64,000 nt of DNA from Thamnaconus septentrionalis (GCA_009823395.1 CM020502.1:26042944-26106943), one strand, 5' to 3'; shown: positions 45,333-57,295, counted from the stretch's first letter. The notes: a model not told the origin generated them from the letters alone. A program made the numbers and translations.

Positions 45333-47077
45333 TTCCTTCTAGTTCTGAGCGACACAAGAAGAATCAAAGAGATCTGACGTGTTCGGAGGATTGTCACCGT
45401 GAAAAAACGAGAGGCTGCATAACTTTTAAGAATGTCTTCTCAGCTGCCTTCCGGTTTGGGTCAATCAGCTGGTCGCCTTTGACTGTAACGCAAAAGAAAA
45501 TCTGCTTTACCAGCTAAGTTGGAATAGCTTCCAATTACAATGCTAACGCTACAGTTGACAGATGGCGCCCAGATGTCTCGCTAAAAAAATCTGAGATTAC
45601 ATACAATTTTCTTTTCTGATTTTGAGGAAAGGATGTTCGTCTAGTCTGTCACCAAAACACATTTTATTGGGAGGCTGAAAACGGAAGATCCTGGTTACAG
45701 ATTCGATCCACATACTTCCTTTACTATTTACATTAAAACTTGGACAGGATAAAGTGTGAAACTCTCTGGTTTTACAAGGATTTCTCAGCCAGGGGGAAAC
45801 AACTGGGAGTTTTTCTTTGGCAAACGTGGCTAAAATGCTGAAAAATCTATTGGCACGCTTTCGCTAAACAAAGACGACAGTGACGCCCAGCAGAAACCTC
45901 GCAAACCTCTCCAGTGTGTTCGAGCTGTTCCGTGTGATCGGACACGTTCTTTTTTTTCGATGGCGCCGTCTGCGGGAACGCTGTCAAAGAAAAAAGAAAA
46001 GGAGAGGAAAAAAAAGCATGTGGGGACCTCGGGAGAGCGCGAAGGTGGGGAGGACGTCGCCGCACACCGTCGATTCATCCAGTCCTCTGTTTGCGTTGGG
46101 CTGACACGGCCGAGTCTCTGGACTCTGTCGGCAGCCCTGTTGTTCCTGTCAAGTCGGATAACGCCGTCTCGGACCTCCGACACGGCTCCGGACGCCGGAG
46201 ACACACGGGAAAACTGTTCGGGAGGCGTAAGAAAGGAAGAAGAAGAAGTCAGAAACCCGGAGAAGCGTCCAACTCTTCCTCCCTTCCTCCCTCCTCGCGC
46301 CATCCTTCCCCTCTGGTCGGCATTTCTTTCAAATGTCAAACCGTTCACCTGGAACGACTCACGCAGACCTCCGGGGGGTTGGCAGATAGGGGGAAGGGGG
46401 GGTGTAGAGGAGTAGAGGATTCTGGGAGAATGTCAGAAAGTGGGACGGCCGAGATAGAGAGAGAGAGAGAGAGTCGACGCAGCTAAAGTGCAACGTCCGC
46501 CGGCTCCTCTTAGCCAGAGACGTCCAGTTTTGTTTTTTTCCCCGTTTTTTTTTGTTGTTTTTTTTGCAGGGATTGGGTGGCGTTTGGTGGGGGGACACTT
46601 CGGTCACGCGGCACTCAGCGTGATTGGCTGGTCGGTCCGACTCGTGAGTTACGCAGAGTCCTTCTCCGCAGTCTGGAGTTTGTCTCACGTTTCGACTTTC
46701 CGAGGGACGACGTCGGCAGTCGGGAAACTTGAAGCAGTCACGTCGATATTTCTGACCGCCTCGACCGCGAGCCAGTCGGCCGTCCACGGCGCCGCAGGGT
46801 GTTTGGGGAAAAGAGTTTTAAAAATATATACATTAAAAAACACATTCATAACCCCGAGGCAATAAACAGGCATAAAAAAACTGGGTGAGACAATCCAATA
46901 ACCGTAACGGACGATTATTGCGGTTGGACGAGCGGACGAACGAATGGCTCAGACGACTCACTCGTTGTGTTTACCTTCCTGTTGCAGCGGCGGCGGCGGC
47001 GAGGTCAGCGGCCGCGTTTATCTGTGGAGTGTGTACACAGCCGCTGTCTAGTGGAGCGTCTCGCTGTCTCTTTTTCT
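45333..47077. other. Non-coding, GC-rich right half
   Basis: No gene. From about 45950 to 46800 the sequence is GC-rich and stop-poor in most frames on both strands, which explains the overlapping 130-170-codon ORFs there. A (GA)n run lies at 46456-46473. Confidence 0.4.
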
Positions 47078-47146
47078 CCCTCTCTCTCTCCCTCTCTCTC
47101 TCACTCTCTCTCTCACTCACTCACTTCCTCTCTCTTTCTCCCTCCC
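47078..47146. repeat. Imperfect (CT)n array
   Basis: CT units with CCT, ACT and TTC interruptions. Confidence 0.9.
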
Positions 47147-47714
47147 TGCCGGGACGAGGTAATGATTCGACATTGGTCACCTGCAGAGAGCCGCCGGCGG
47201 CTCCTCAACCTGCCACGGCCTTCAGTTTATCCAAACCACACACAAAAAAACAAACAAAAGAAGTGTCAGGGACTCCTTTTGAATTTTTTTGGAAAACAAA
47301 ATTTCAAAAATTGCAGAAATCAACAGGAGTCGCTCTGATTTATTCTTTCCAGGTGATTCAACCGAGAAAATGTTGATTGCTTTTTTTCCACAAAAAATAT
47401 TCTCTTTTCTGACTGCAATTCCGCCGCTAATGTGTTCAGTGTTTGTCAACAGTGTTAGCGACGATTAGCGCTCAACGCTAATCACCGATTAGACGAGGCG
47501 AGAGCGATTTGTCAAAATGTTGGCGTTCTTTGACTGTGTGGCTGTTCTTCTGACATTTTAACAGGAGGCCGTAGACACAGGGTTACATGTGATGTTTTTG
47601 TTGTTGGTGTAAGAAGTGAGACCTTTCACTTTTCACAGTGACGACAGAAAACGAAACGTTTCAGCTCGACAGACACTCGTCACCCTGAAGCAGAAATACC
47701 GACCTGACTGTGAA
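47147..47714. other. Non-coding
   Basis: No gene or named repeat seen. Confidence 0.45.
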
Positions 47715-47722
47715 ACACACAC

Positions 47723-47763
<41 letters not shown>
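47715..47763. repeat. (AC)n microsatellite
   Basis: About 24 units, one GC interruption. Confidence 0.96.
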
Positions 47764-47764
<1 letters not shown>

Positions 47765-48304
47765 GTGACCCAGGACTGGACGCCGCTTCGACTTACCACG
47801 AGCGTTTATTTGAGTCCCAACAAAGCCGGCGGACAGACAAATTGTTTTCTGGCCGAAGCGGCGAAAACACGATAAGAAAAGCGCCGGCCGTTATTTTTTT
47901 TCTTTTTTTAAATTTTCTATCAGCTGCAGGCAGCTCTGTAATTAGAACGGCTGCTTGTTTTTTGCTGTCTGTTTTTTTGTTTGTTTTTTATTTACTTACA
48001 ACATTTTGACTCTCATTGTGTAACAATAAAGTGGTCTGACAGCCGATTGACTCGCTGCCTCTCACCCTGACGACTCAATAAGCGCGACGCGACAGTTTTC
48101 TGATGCTTTTAAACAACTTTAAGCCACTTACGTCCATGGTGGCTTTTACTCTCGAATAAGGAAATACACAAAGAGCTCCCTGATATTTATTCTTTTTATA
48201 TATTTTTTGGTCTCCCGCTGCAAATGGCGAGGGCACTCGTCCCGTCGGCTAATTGCTTGTTAGTGCTCGCGGCCTTGGAGAGAAAGGGCCACTTCAGACG
48301 CTGA
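47764..48304. other. Non-coding
   Basis: T-rich between 47890 and 47995. No gene. Confidence 0.45.
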
Positions 48305-48311
48305 TACACAC

Positions 48312-48366
<55 letters not shown>
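48305..48366. repeat. (AC)n microsatellite
   Basis: About 30 units with TA and GC interruptions. Confidence 0.96.
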
Positions 48367-48368
<2 letters not shown>

Positions 48369-49757
48369 GCCAGTGTCAGCCGCTGTCACGTTGGTAGCAC
48401 CAAGCGGTGAAGCCTCCACTGCTGAAGCTGCAGCAATTAAAAAAAAAAGAAAGAAAGTTTTTCTGGGTTTTGAATGCAAAGTGCAGTGGACAGGAGGAGG
48501 AAGAGCAGCTCTGCTCTGCCATCCCCTCCACATCTGCTCTCTTGTTAAAAAAAAATCAAATCTAAAACCTCAGGCCCCTCTGCCAGGGCCGGGGGGGCGG
48601 AGCCAGAGCAGAGCCAGAGCCAGCGCAGGAGCTGGATGAGCAGCACCTGAGGCTTTTTGGAAGCGGCAGCACACGGAATCCCAGAAGGAATTCCAGCCTG
48701 GGAGCGCCGAGGTTCCCACTTCTGTCGGCCAGCGGTGGCGGCAAACGAGTTGGCCGGCGAGAGAGAAGCGGCTCTCCGAATGTTTTTCATCAAAAACAAT
48801 CTGTTTCTCCTGCTGCTCTGAACGCGATTCAGCGTCTTGAAGCCTTGTACTTTAATTTTTTTCAGCCTTGTCATCCCAAAACTCCTCAATTTGTTTTATT
48901 GTCTGACAAAAAGAGAACAAAACTGTCTAGTTAGCCCTCTGCTCGCTGCCCGTCGCTCTATTGGACATTCCTCATGTTTGGCGGAAATGGAAACAAAAAA
49001 AAGAAGGCGGCCTAATAGGGCTAGAAGTACGGCTGCCCCTGTGACATCACAAAGGGTCAACCAATAGAACCCAGGCCGGGGGAAGTGCAGGTTGGACTCC
49101 CTGTCGGTCAAACTGCCGCCGAGGGGGATTTTTCTCTTCTGCTCGGCTCCACAAATCTAAACAGTCTGTGTGAGAGAGTGTGAAGTCGAGGGGGGTTACG
49201 GCCCGCCAAGGTGTTTACACTGGCCTGTTGTCGGGGGGAGGAAGAGGAGGAGGAGGAAGAAAAGGAGAATGAAGAGGAGGAGGAGGAACACATTTGTGAA
49301 AAAAAAGATAAAATAAGGAAAAACGTCGACCCTGTTTCTGCTCTCTAAAGTCGGAGGCGGAGTCAGAGAGTAGGGGGAGGAGCCAAACACAGCTTCCTGT
49401 GCACACACACACACACACAAACTGTCACAAAAAAAGCCACTAAAAAAAAAAAGAGCTAAATATATATATTTATACATCCTCGTCCGTGAGTCCCAGGCTT
49501 GAACACGGTTCAATAATTTTAGCCGCCAGTCAATAGCTGCTGATTAAAAGGGAATCACGTGACCTCGCACGGCATTAGAGGAGGGGGGTTTGTGTGGGTT
49601 CGGGGGGGCTTGTGTGGGGGAGGGGAGGACTTTCTATCGACGAGCCCACAAATTATTAGCGCCTGACTCTGCAGTTCGAGCCCTCGGCCAGCGCCGCGCC
49701 TTTCCCAGGCCGCTCGCTCCGATTCAATTAGCTCGGCGGACCGCCGCAGCTTCCAGT
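48367..49757. other. Non-coding
   Basis: GGA-rich at 49236-49290, a short CA run at 49403-49419, TATA-rich at 49459-49475, G-rich at 49580-49630. No gene recognised. Confidence 0.45.
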
Positions 49758-49888
49758 GAGAAGAAGAAGAAGAAGAAGAAGAAGAAGAAGAAGAAGAAGA
49801 AGAAGAAGAAGAAGAAGAAGAAGAAGAAGAAGAAGAAGAAGAAGAAGAAGAAGAAGAAGAAGAAGAAGAAGAAGAAGAAGAAGAAGAG
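49758..49888. repeat. (AAG)42 trinucleotide array
   Basis: Forty-two uninterrupted AAG units (49761-49886) bounded by GAG. Pure polypurine on the plus strand, polypyrimidine on the minus. It is responsible for the poly-Lys/Arg/Phe/Ser reading frames across it. Confidence 0.98.
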
Positions 49889-50635
49889 CGCCTTGCCGTC
49901 TGACCAATCGGAGAGCTCGCTCCCCGAGAGACGACGCGCGCTTGCGGCTTCCGTGCCCGGCGACAGAACTCGTCTGTCATCCTGCATCAGAAGCCGTCGC
50001 AGGAATTCATTTCTTGGATTCTTTTTGCTCGGGCAACGTTTGCAGCGATGACAGCATGTCAGCGTCTCGGCCAGAGAGGGTGTGTGTGTGCGTGTGCGCG
50101 CAAGCGAGAGAGAGAGAGATCCTTCGCCATCCATCTATTAAATTTGCAACCTCCCTGTCTTCCTGCCATTGTCCACCCCCCCCACCCCCTCCTCCACCGT
50201 CACCCCTCCACCCCCCATCCCCCAATATTTGGCGGCCGGACGGCGGCGGCTGGCAGGTGATGAATAATGATGCAGCGTCGAGGCGGGAAGGCTCGGCGAA
50301 GGCCTCATGAATTCCAAGCGGACAGAGTTGTCAAAGAGTCGTGAGAGAGAGCGAAGTTATTTTTTTCATTTTATGATTATCATTTCTTTTTTACAATATA
50401 GGGAGTTGCCGAAATTAGACTGTCAATGCTACAAAGAAAAAAACAAAGAAAAAAGGATCAGCGGTGGTAAAGAAGTTGAAAAAAAGAACAAATGCTGGTA
50501 TCGGCTAGCTAGCTTGCTAAAGTCATTTTTGGTCAGACATCACCATTGTTTGGCTTACAGGAGAGAAAGTGTCGTCGGCTGGACTGTTGTCCCAAATAGT
50601 TGTCGTACACCCAGCCATCCAATCACAAGCTACCA
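49889..50635. other. Non-coding
   Basis: A C-rich stretch at 50176-50222 and short TG and GA runs near 50080-50120. No gene. Confidence 0.45.
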
Positions 50636-50825
50636 CTAGCTGCATTTCCATCACCCCTCGAATTGCGCAAAACCTAAATATTGCAATACAAAAATTGGTA
50701 ATGGAAACACCTAAACTTGGAAACCACCAAATAAACTTTTGAAAACCACTCAAATATGGCTAAGGACAATGAATTATGGCTTATGCGGTTGTGAAATATT
50801 GCTTTTATTTTGAGAAACACTGTCG
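50636..50825. mobile_element. Deleted copy of the GCATTTCCAT MITE family
   Basis: It shares with 26052-26601 the end AGCTGCATTTCCATSAC, then GAATTGYGCAA.ACCT.AATAT, GTTAATGGAAACGCC (here GGTAATGGAAACACC), CTTTTGAAAA and AAATATGGCTAA. It then jumps to material matching the far end of the first copy (GAATTATGGC, GAAATATTGCTT, TTTTG.AAA.ACTGT). About 350 bp of the interior and the right terminal repeat are missing. Confidence 0.75.
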
Positions 50826-50927
50826 CAGCTCATGAGGGGAGCCCAGCGTTTAGCCTTTACATGTCTTGGTAAATTCCTAAAACTAGCTTTGCTTGGTATT
50901 CAACTCCACCAGCCTTTCGGTCAAACA

Positions 50928-50941
50928 CTGCCCCCTAGTGC
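50928..50941 (-). promoter_or_regulatory. CTCF-like site (13 of 14)
   Basis: The minus strand reads GCACTAGGGGGCAG, differing from the CTCF core only at position 1. Confidence 0.45.
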
Positions 50942-53900
50942 CCCCTGACCCCTCAAAAAACCGCCGCACCGTGACCCGAGTCTAATCGTCAACGTGCTGG
51001 ATCGATTCCATTCATCGCCTTTCCACCATGGTCGCTTTCAGGCGGTGCAATGTGTTGAACTTGTCGCCGCCACGTCCGATCTTTTTATTTTTTTTGCGGG
51101 GACCGCTGTGGTCGGCTGCCGTTTCCCGGCAAGAGACTCGCAATTAGCGGGTGGCCACATCCATTTGTATGTTGATGAAATTCCCCAGTGGTGGAGGTCC
51201 GTCCGTCCGTCCATCGTGCTCAAGTCCATTGATTCCTCGCCTCATTTTTTTCCTTTTTTTTCTTTTTAACATTACAAGCGCAATTAGGGCGGTTGGTGTC
51301 GTCGGACTCAGTACCCCCCCCCACCTTCCCCCTCCTCCCTCCTCTATCCCCAACCCCCCTCGCCTGCCAGATAATGACCTTAAGCAGGAGTCTCCCTCCG
51401 CCCTGTCCCAATCGATGCCACTTTGTGCGTCGCTCCAGTGGCACTTCATGCTGCGCGGCTCCGCAATCACTCGCTGGCATCTGATAATAGGCGCTGCAGC
51501 TGCCCCCGCCACTGCCGCCGCCACAGCAGCGGCGGCAGCAGCAGCATATGCAAATCGGCTCAGCATGCTGATACTCCAGCGTGTTTGCGAGTCAAAAGCA
51601 TCCTCCAACATCCGTCTTATCTCCAGCCGCTCCTGCAAAAATGCGTTTTTTTCTCTCCTTTGCCCCCCAACCCAACCAACCAAGCCCCCTCCCCTGCCTT
51701 CATCTAGAAAGGCCCATTCTTCTGTTTCTGGCGAGGCGGGGGGGCTGCACTGCTCTCCTCTGCTTGGCCTGTTTGGACTTTTCTGGAGGAAGTGACGGGG
51801 AAATAACATTTTAATTGCCCCCCAAAAAAGAGGAGCTATGAAATGGTGAATGAAGTGGCGTAAAGGAGAAAGAGAGCGATTAGAGGAGCGGGAGGCTGAG
51901 CAGCCCGGTTCAGTGCAGTGCAGTCAGTGCAGTGCAGTGGCGGCCAGTTCAGGCGGCTCCAAGCGTGATAATTAGACGCTTCTTTCTGCGAGCGCCAGTC
52001 GACTACATACGCAGATTCAGCAGTGGAAAAAAAAACAAAACCTAAATTTAACCGCCTCTTGTTTAGTTTCTTTGTTTGTTTTTTGTAGTTTTTTGTGGGT
52101 TTTTTTCCCCCCAGCCCCCACCGGGGAGGTAAAACCTCTGCCCCCTCCAGCCCAGCCAGGACGGGAGATTTAGGTGTGGCGCTGGAGGAGGGTGGGGGGA
52201 TTGGATGGGGGCCATGTGCCACCACCACGCTAGGCTAACTTTCGGTCTTGCCGGCGTATCATCCCCCCAACCCCCAGCATTGAGGAAGAGGGAAAAAACA
52301 AAAAAAAATGAGCGATAACAACAACAGCAAAAAGACAAACAAACAACCAAAACAAAAACGCACAATCAGCCACTTCCTGATCCGGGACGGCGAGGAGACG
52401 GCGAGGAGCCGGCAAGGCCACGCAACAACAACCACAGCAGCAACAACAGGAGGAGAAACGATTGACCGCCGCGGCTGCCGCCGTCGTTAGTCATCGTAGA
52501 GACACCGTCAGATTATGCGCAGTCCATAACATCTGCATCCCTAATATGATATCAATACGTCCAGGAGGGCCGAGGGAGTGGTGGGGGGGAGGGGGGGAGG
52601 CGGTGGGGACGCGTGGCCCCGGGGGATAAGGGGGGAAACCTCAGCGGGGGCCAAAGGTGGGAAAATTAAAAAGCCCATTAAATGTCACTTTAGGCGTCAA
52701 TGGATCAACATCAGCGTCAACCAGCAGCAGCAGCAGCTGCGTCTGGCTCCGCCCCCCCAGAGGAGGAAGTGGGCAGCAACAAGTCGCAAGAAGCTGTGCA
52801 GGAAGCGTTTTTTTTTTCTTCCCCATGAGCATCAAAACCAGAGGAAACATCAGCGAAACATCCGTCAAACCGAGCGCCACTCTTCCAACCCTGGTGGACT
52901 CTTTTTTTTTTTTTTTTCTTTCTCTTTTTCCAACCCCAAACTGTTTGGATGCTGCTACGATTAATTGAGTCGGACAAGAGTGTCACAGCTTGACGCCCTT
53001 TTTTAGCCGCGACAAACGCCTCGTCTCCTCCCCTTCGCCTCTCTCGCTAAAGGTTGTTTTTCTCTCCCTCTGAAGCGGGTTAAAACTGTCAAAACATTTT
53101 ATCTCGAGCTCAACTAAACGGCTCCTCCTCTCTCAGGCTGCCTCTCGCTGCAGGATGTTGCAAATGGACTTTTCTTTATGCAACGAAGCAGCACTGATGT
53201 CGACATCCGGCTTCAGAAAAAAACTGGAAACATCTGGAAATGATGGGAGCTTCTCAATCATTTAAAAGCTTCTTCATCTCCATTTTTTTTCTTTTTCTTT
53301 TCTTTTTTTGGCCAAATTGCCAAAGTCGACACCAAGCAGCAGTGAAAACAAACAAACAAACAAAAAAAAACAGGACGAGGAAGTGACAGCAGGTTGGACT
53401 CCTTTTCCAGACAAACTGGCCACAGGGGACCAATCAACCCACTCAATCACACGTGAGAGCAAAAAATCAACAACATCCAGGCCGCTGAACCTGCGGCAGC
53501 AGCAGCAGCAGTGAATGGACAGTCGTGTCCTGAAGGAACCAAGCACAGCTATACGACCACATCTCAACCTCGACGTGCAACAACTGAAAACACTTTTCAA
53601 TGTATCTTCATATTTCAACTAGATGAGCAACCATCAGCCTCCTCCACCTCTGCCACCTCTAACAGCTCCATCCACCTCCCTTAACACCTCCACCCTCAGC
53701 TCCACCAACAGCTCCATCTCCACCTCCACCAACAGCTTCACCAACAGCCCAGATCAGCTCAGTCTCCAATCCATTTCCATCCAGATTCAAATTATCAGCA
53801 TTAACATTGATTGGCGAATGGGTCGCCGTGATTCGTCGAGATCTTTTCAAGTTTTTTTTTTTCTTTACCTGTTGGAAGGTGAGTTTTGCATCATCCTGAG

Positions 53901-54043
53901 GATTTATGGGTAAAATTGAAAAAAAATTAAAAAAAACAAAAAAAAAACATCCTCCGTCGTGCGCGTAAAGCAGCTCCACGGTTCCAGCTCGAGCCCTCGT
54001 CTCTCCGCCGTCCTCGGATTTGCGCTTTTACGCACGTAAGCAC

Positions 54044-54046
<3 letters not shown>
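50942..54046. other. Non-coding; short repeats only
   Basis: No supported gene. There is a 10-bp GC inverted repeat at 51512-51538 and a (CAGTG)n patch at 51911-51938. G-rich DNA lies at 52575-52645, T runs at 52804-52819 and 52902-52918, and a short (CAG) run at 53497-53511. The pair of opposite-strand ORFs at about 51150-51800 is composition-driven. Confidence 0.45.

Positions 54047-54089
<43 letters not shown>
54047..54089. repeat. (AG)n microsatellite
   Basis: About 21 uninterrupted AG units. Confidence 0.97.
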
Positions 54090-54091
<2 letters not shown>

Positions 54092-55079
54092 TGACGCCGA
54101 AAATCCTCGCGCGCGCCGCCCCCATCCTTCACCCCCTCCCACCTCATTCTTAAACGCGCTGACACGATTGCGCCATTTCTCTGCCGTCTTCATTCGCTCT
54201 CATGTGGCACAAAAGGTGTTTTGTGTATTTATGTATTTGTTTGTTTGTTTGTTTCGCCGCCGAAACAGTCGAGGCGTGCTGAGTCGAATCGAGGTGGCAG
54301 GGACGCAGCGCGGAGGCAGCTTCAGGGCGAACACGCAGATCTGCATCATCTCCGCCTCCTTTGCATGGTTAGACACGATGATTTTTTATTTCTCTGTTTA
54401 TTTTGTGCGTGGACGTTGTTTGTTGCTGCTGCTGCTGCTGCTGCAGGTTCAAAGAGTCTGATTGGCTGCCAGAAGCAGGGCGGCAGGTCAGGTTCATCCA
54501 AGGCGCGCGGAGCAACGAGTGCGCCGCTTGGCCGCCAACATGCGTGCCAAATGACATCACGATCCCGAAGATCCTGAAAATATGACCCCCCCCGGCCAAA
54601 ACCACCAACAAAAACACCCTGAATTCTAGGGATGAACCTCGCGAGTACAGCGCGCGCGACGTTCAGAGGAGAGATAGGCGCGAGGCAGCTGCTTTCTGAG
54701 GAGATGCGGCCACCCTGACCACCGCAAACTTCTGCCCCACCGAGTGGCGCAAGCAACTGTGCAAAAAAAAACTACCCCCCCAATAAATAAATAAATAAAT
54801 AAATAAAAATAAAAATATATATAATAAAATTTAAAAAAAATGAACTCGTTGTTTCGCGCAGCAGCTCCAGACAGACAGACGGCAAGATTTCACTTCATTT
54901 TCTTTTTGAAACCCCCACCTCCCCAGGTGCCTTTCAATTGCGTGACAATCGCGAGACCATCCACTCACAGCCAAGCCTGTGACACGCGCGCACGCACACA
55001 TACACACTCTCAAAACCACCTCCGTTCGTTTCGGAAGCTCCCTGTCAGGGACCCACAACCAGCGGAGTCGCAGAAAATA
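54090..55079. other. CpG-rich non-coding DNA, possible promoter region
   Basis: CpG dinucleotides are visibly dense at 54090-54180, 54480-54560 and 54635-54690 (CGCGCGCGCCG, AGCGCGCGCGACG). A (CTG)7 run lies at 54426-54446 and an (AATA)n run at 54783-54810. No coding exon recognised. With the RE1 at 55998 this is a candidate CpG-island promoter region, on inference only. Confidence 0.35.
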
Positions 55080-55081
55080 AA

Positions 55082-55129
<48 letters not shown>

Positions 55130-55130
55130 A
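55080..55130. repeat. (AAAG)n tetranucleotide microsatellite
   Basis: About 12 uninterrupted units. Confidence 0.97.
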
Positions 55131-55528
55131 GCTCAGTCACCCCGCAGCACCTGGGAAGTCTTTGGCTCCGTGTCCACCATCTCCCGCTTCGTCAGCCTCA
55201 ACCCGCCTGGAGCGGCCAGGGTGAAGAAATCACCTCGCCTCCGTTTTTATCTCGAATTCTCAGTAATGAAAGACGCTCCGGTCCGAGACGGTGGTTCAGG
55301 TGCGAAGCTCAGCCTACCTGCTGCTGCTGCTGCGGCGCTGTCACGCGGGTGGCGTCTCCCGCTCCGCTGCGTGGCTCCGCGGACGCTGCACGGACATGCT
55401 GCCGCTGCTGCTGCCGCTGCTCGTGCTGCTGCTGCTGGAGGAGAAGGAAGGACTGTGGAGACGAGGAGCGCCTGGGCTTTGTAACGGCACCAAGTGTGGG
55501 GAGGTGTGCAAGCGCGCGCGCCTCTGTG

Positions 55529-55532
<4 letters not shown>
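55131..55532. other. CpG- and CTG-rich non-coding DNA
   Basis: Dense CpG and two CTG/CCG-rich patches (55318-55335, 55399-55437). A plus-strand ATG at 55396 opens a leucine-rich frame (see findings), but no supported gene. Confidence 0.35.

Positions 55533-55561
<29 letters not shown>
55533..55561. repeat. (TG)n microsatellite
   Basis: About 14 uninterrupted units. Confidence 0.96.
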
Positions 55562-55663
55562 CATTGCACGCACGTGAAGGAGGGGAGGGACAAAATGAGA
55601 GGAGGAGAGAGAAAGGGGGAGCGACGTTAGATTCCGGAAACTGTTGATTTTTTTAAAACTCAT

Positions 55664-55674
55664 CATTATTATTA

Positions 55675-55730
<56 letters not shown>

Positions 55731-55731
55731 T
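55664..55731. repeat. (ATT)n trinucleotide microsatellite
   Basis: About 22 units with one G interruption near 55677. Confidence 0.97.
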
Positions 55732-55997
55732 AGTTACTTATTTTTGAAGATCGAAATTGTTTGTGAGAGACGTCTTGAATACTGTACAAGCATTTGGCAT
55801 TTGACAAAACAACTTGAAATTAATTGGTGCTGATAGTAATATTAAAAGGACTGAAAATCCCTCTTTATTGTGTATTTTTGGCCTATATCTTCATTGATCT
55901 ATTTGATAATATTTTTCCCATCTCGTTCTGTGACGGTAAAGAGTTTAAGGAAAAAATGCGCGCAGGAACGTCATCCGGTCAGGGACTTTTTTTTTGT

Positions 55998-56018
55998 TTC
56001 AGCACCAAGGACAGCGGC
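55998..56018 (+). promoter_or_regulatory. RE1/NRSE, REST (NRSF) silencer site
   Basis: The 21-bp site reads TTCAGCACC, AA, then GGACAGCGGC. It agrees with the canonical RE1/NRSE at 19 of 21 positions, the differences being A for C at position 11 and G for C at position 20. Both half-sites and their spacing are intact. REST silences neuronal genes in non-neuronal cells through such sites; the related M4 muscarinic receptor gene is a classic target. The site lies about 56 kb upstream of the chrm2 start codon, beside CpG-rich DNA, so it could control chrm2. The distance leaves other targets possible. Confidence 0.75.
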
Positions 56019-57295
56019 TCAGTCTGATCAGGGCAGGAAATGGGACGTGACCTCGCTTCCTGTCTCCTGGCCTACTGGCGTCGACGAAAACCTGCAGGCT
56101 CGTCGTGGATCCATCTGACCCTTGGGTCACATGATCACAGCTTCCTCAGGTCGCATTCAAAGAACGTGTATAAGTGTCGGCGAACCGGGAGACTTCCTGG
56201 TGAACAGGAAGTGGGAGTCCGGTCAGCCGTGTTTGGCCGGGACGACCAAGTGGGGAAAAACAAATGGAGCGGGAGGACCTGCTCTTGTTCTCGCTGTGAC
56301 CCTCGACCTTCGTCTTCGCCTTGTTTCCAGCGGGAGGAAGTAGAGATAAAGAAAAATCAGATGGAGGCACGCTGCCCTTTTCACTGACTGATTGTTTTCT
56401 GCTCTTTTCCGTCTCCTTCCGCCGCATGAGAGTGTTTATGGAAAATAAACAGAAAGTGAGGATGTTTCAGTGACATCTATTCGGGGGGGGGGGGTCATCT
56501 CAGAGGAGCAGCTCTGGACGCGTGCGTGCGTGTATGTGTCTCCGAGCGTGTGTGTGTTCTTTTCCTCTAGGTCCTGACTTATCCAAAAGGGAAGAAAACA
56601 ACTTCGTTTTTTCCCATGAAATTCTGGGAAAATTGCCTCAGATCGTCCTCAAGGCCTTTTTCTCTTCGCCGGGGGTTCGCGATACCTTCCTGAACTAATG
56701 ATCGTCCAAGCTGCGGCAAAAAACGCAGCGCACTGCACTCCACTCTGGTACCAACGACGTCCCACTTCATCTTACGTCTCTCTCGTTTCCCGTCTCGAGT
56801 AAAAACGCTTTTTACGCCTGAAAACGCTGCAGTTATTTTCTCGCATATAACGTATGTGCATATCTTACCGCCGGTATCGACGCCACACACCACCAGACTG
56901 GGACTCGAAGTACCGTCATCTTCGCCTGTCAATTACGACGGCGAGAGGCGTCAAGAAGCAGATCCATAATGCATCTAAATAATTTAAGAAAAAAAACAAC
57001 CTGCATGGCCGCCGCCGCTGCCAATCAATGGAGTGGACAAAAGAGGAAGTAAAAGAAAAAGAAGAAAAAAGATATGCGAGTGAGGATTTTCATCCGGATG
57101 ACAGATGTCAGAAGTACTTTTTCTTTTAGTTAAATGTTCCAACTTTGAGGGAGGATATTGATCTAAATGCTACAGATGTTTTGTGTCTTGTCTGCTCTGA
57201 TTACTAATTTCCCTCCAATGGGGAAGGAAATAAAAATGTAAAAATGCTGGAGGACAGTCAAAACACCCACCGCCGATCAAAGTCTGCAGCCCAGT

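Noticed and set aside
45830..46787. Four overlapping 130-172-codon ORFs on both strands
   Set aside because: GC-rich, stop-poor sequence; none shows domain features and they contradict each other.
49672..49684. B-box-like CAGTTCGAGCCCT
   Set aside because: No matching A box at the right distance, no cloverleaf; also seen at 45705 and dismissed for the same reason.
49590..50310. ORFs of 136-184 codons reading as poly-Lys, poly-Arg, poly-Phe or poly-Ser
   Set aside because: Direct translation of the (AAG)42 array.
51144..51809. Overlapping 214- and 221-codon ORFs on opposite strands
   Set aside because: Both strands stay open through Pro/Ala/Gly-rich low-complexity DNA, a composition effect rather than paired genes.
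54840..55484. 214-codon plus-strand ORF
   Set aside because: Includes a KKERKKER run from the AAAG microsatellite and Ala runs from CTG/GCN repeats; no conserved domain.
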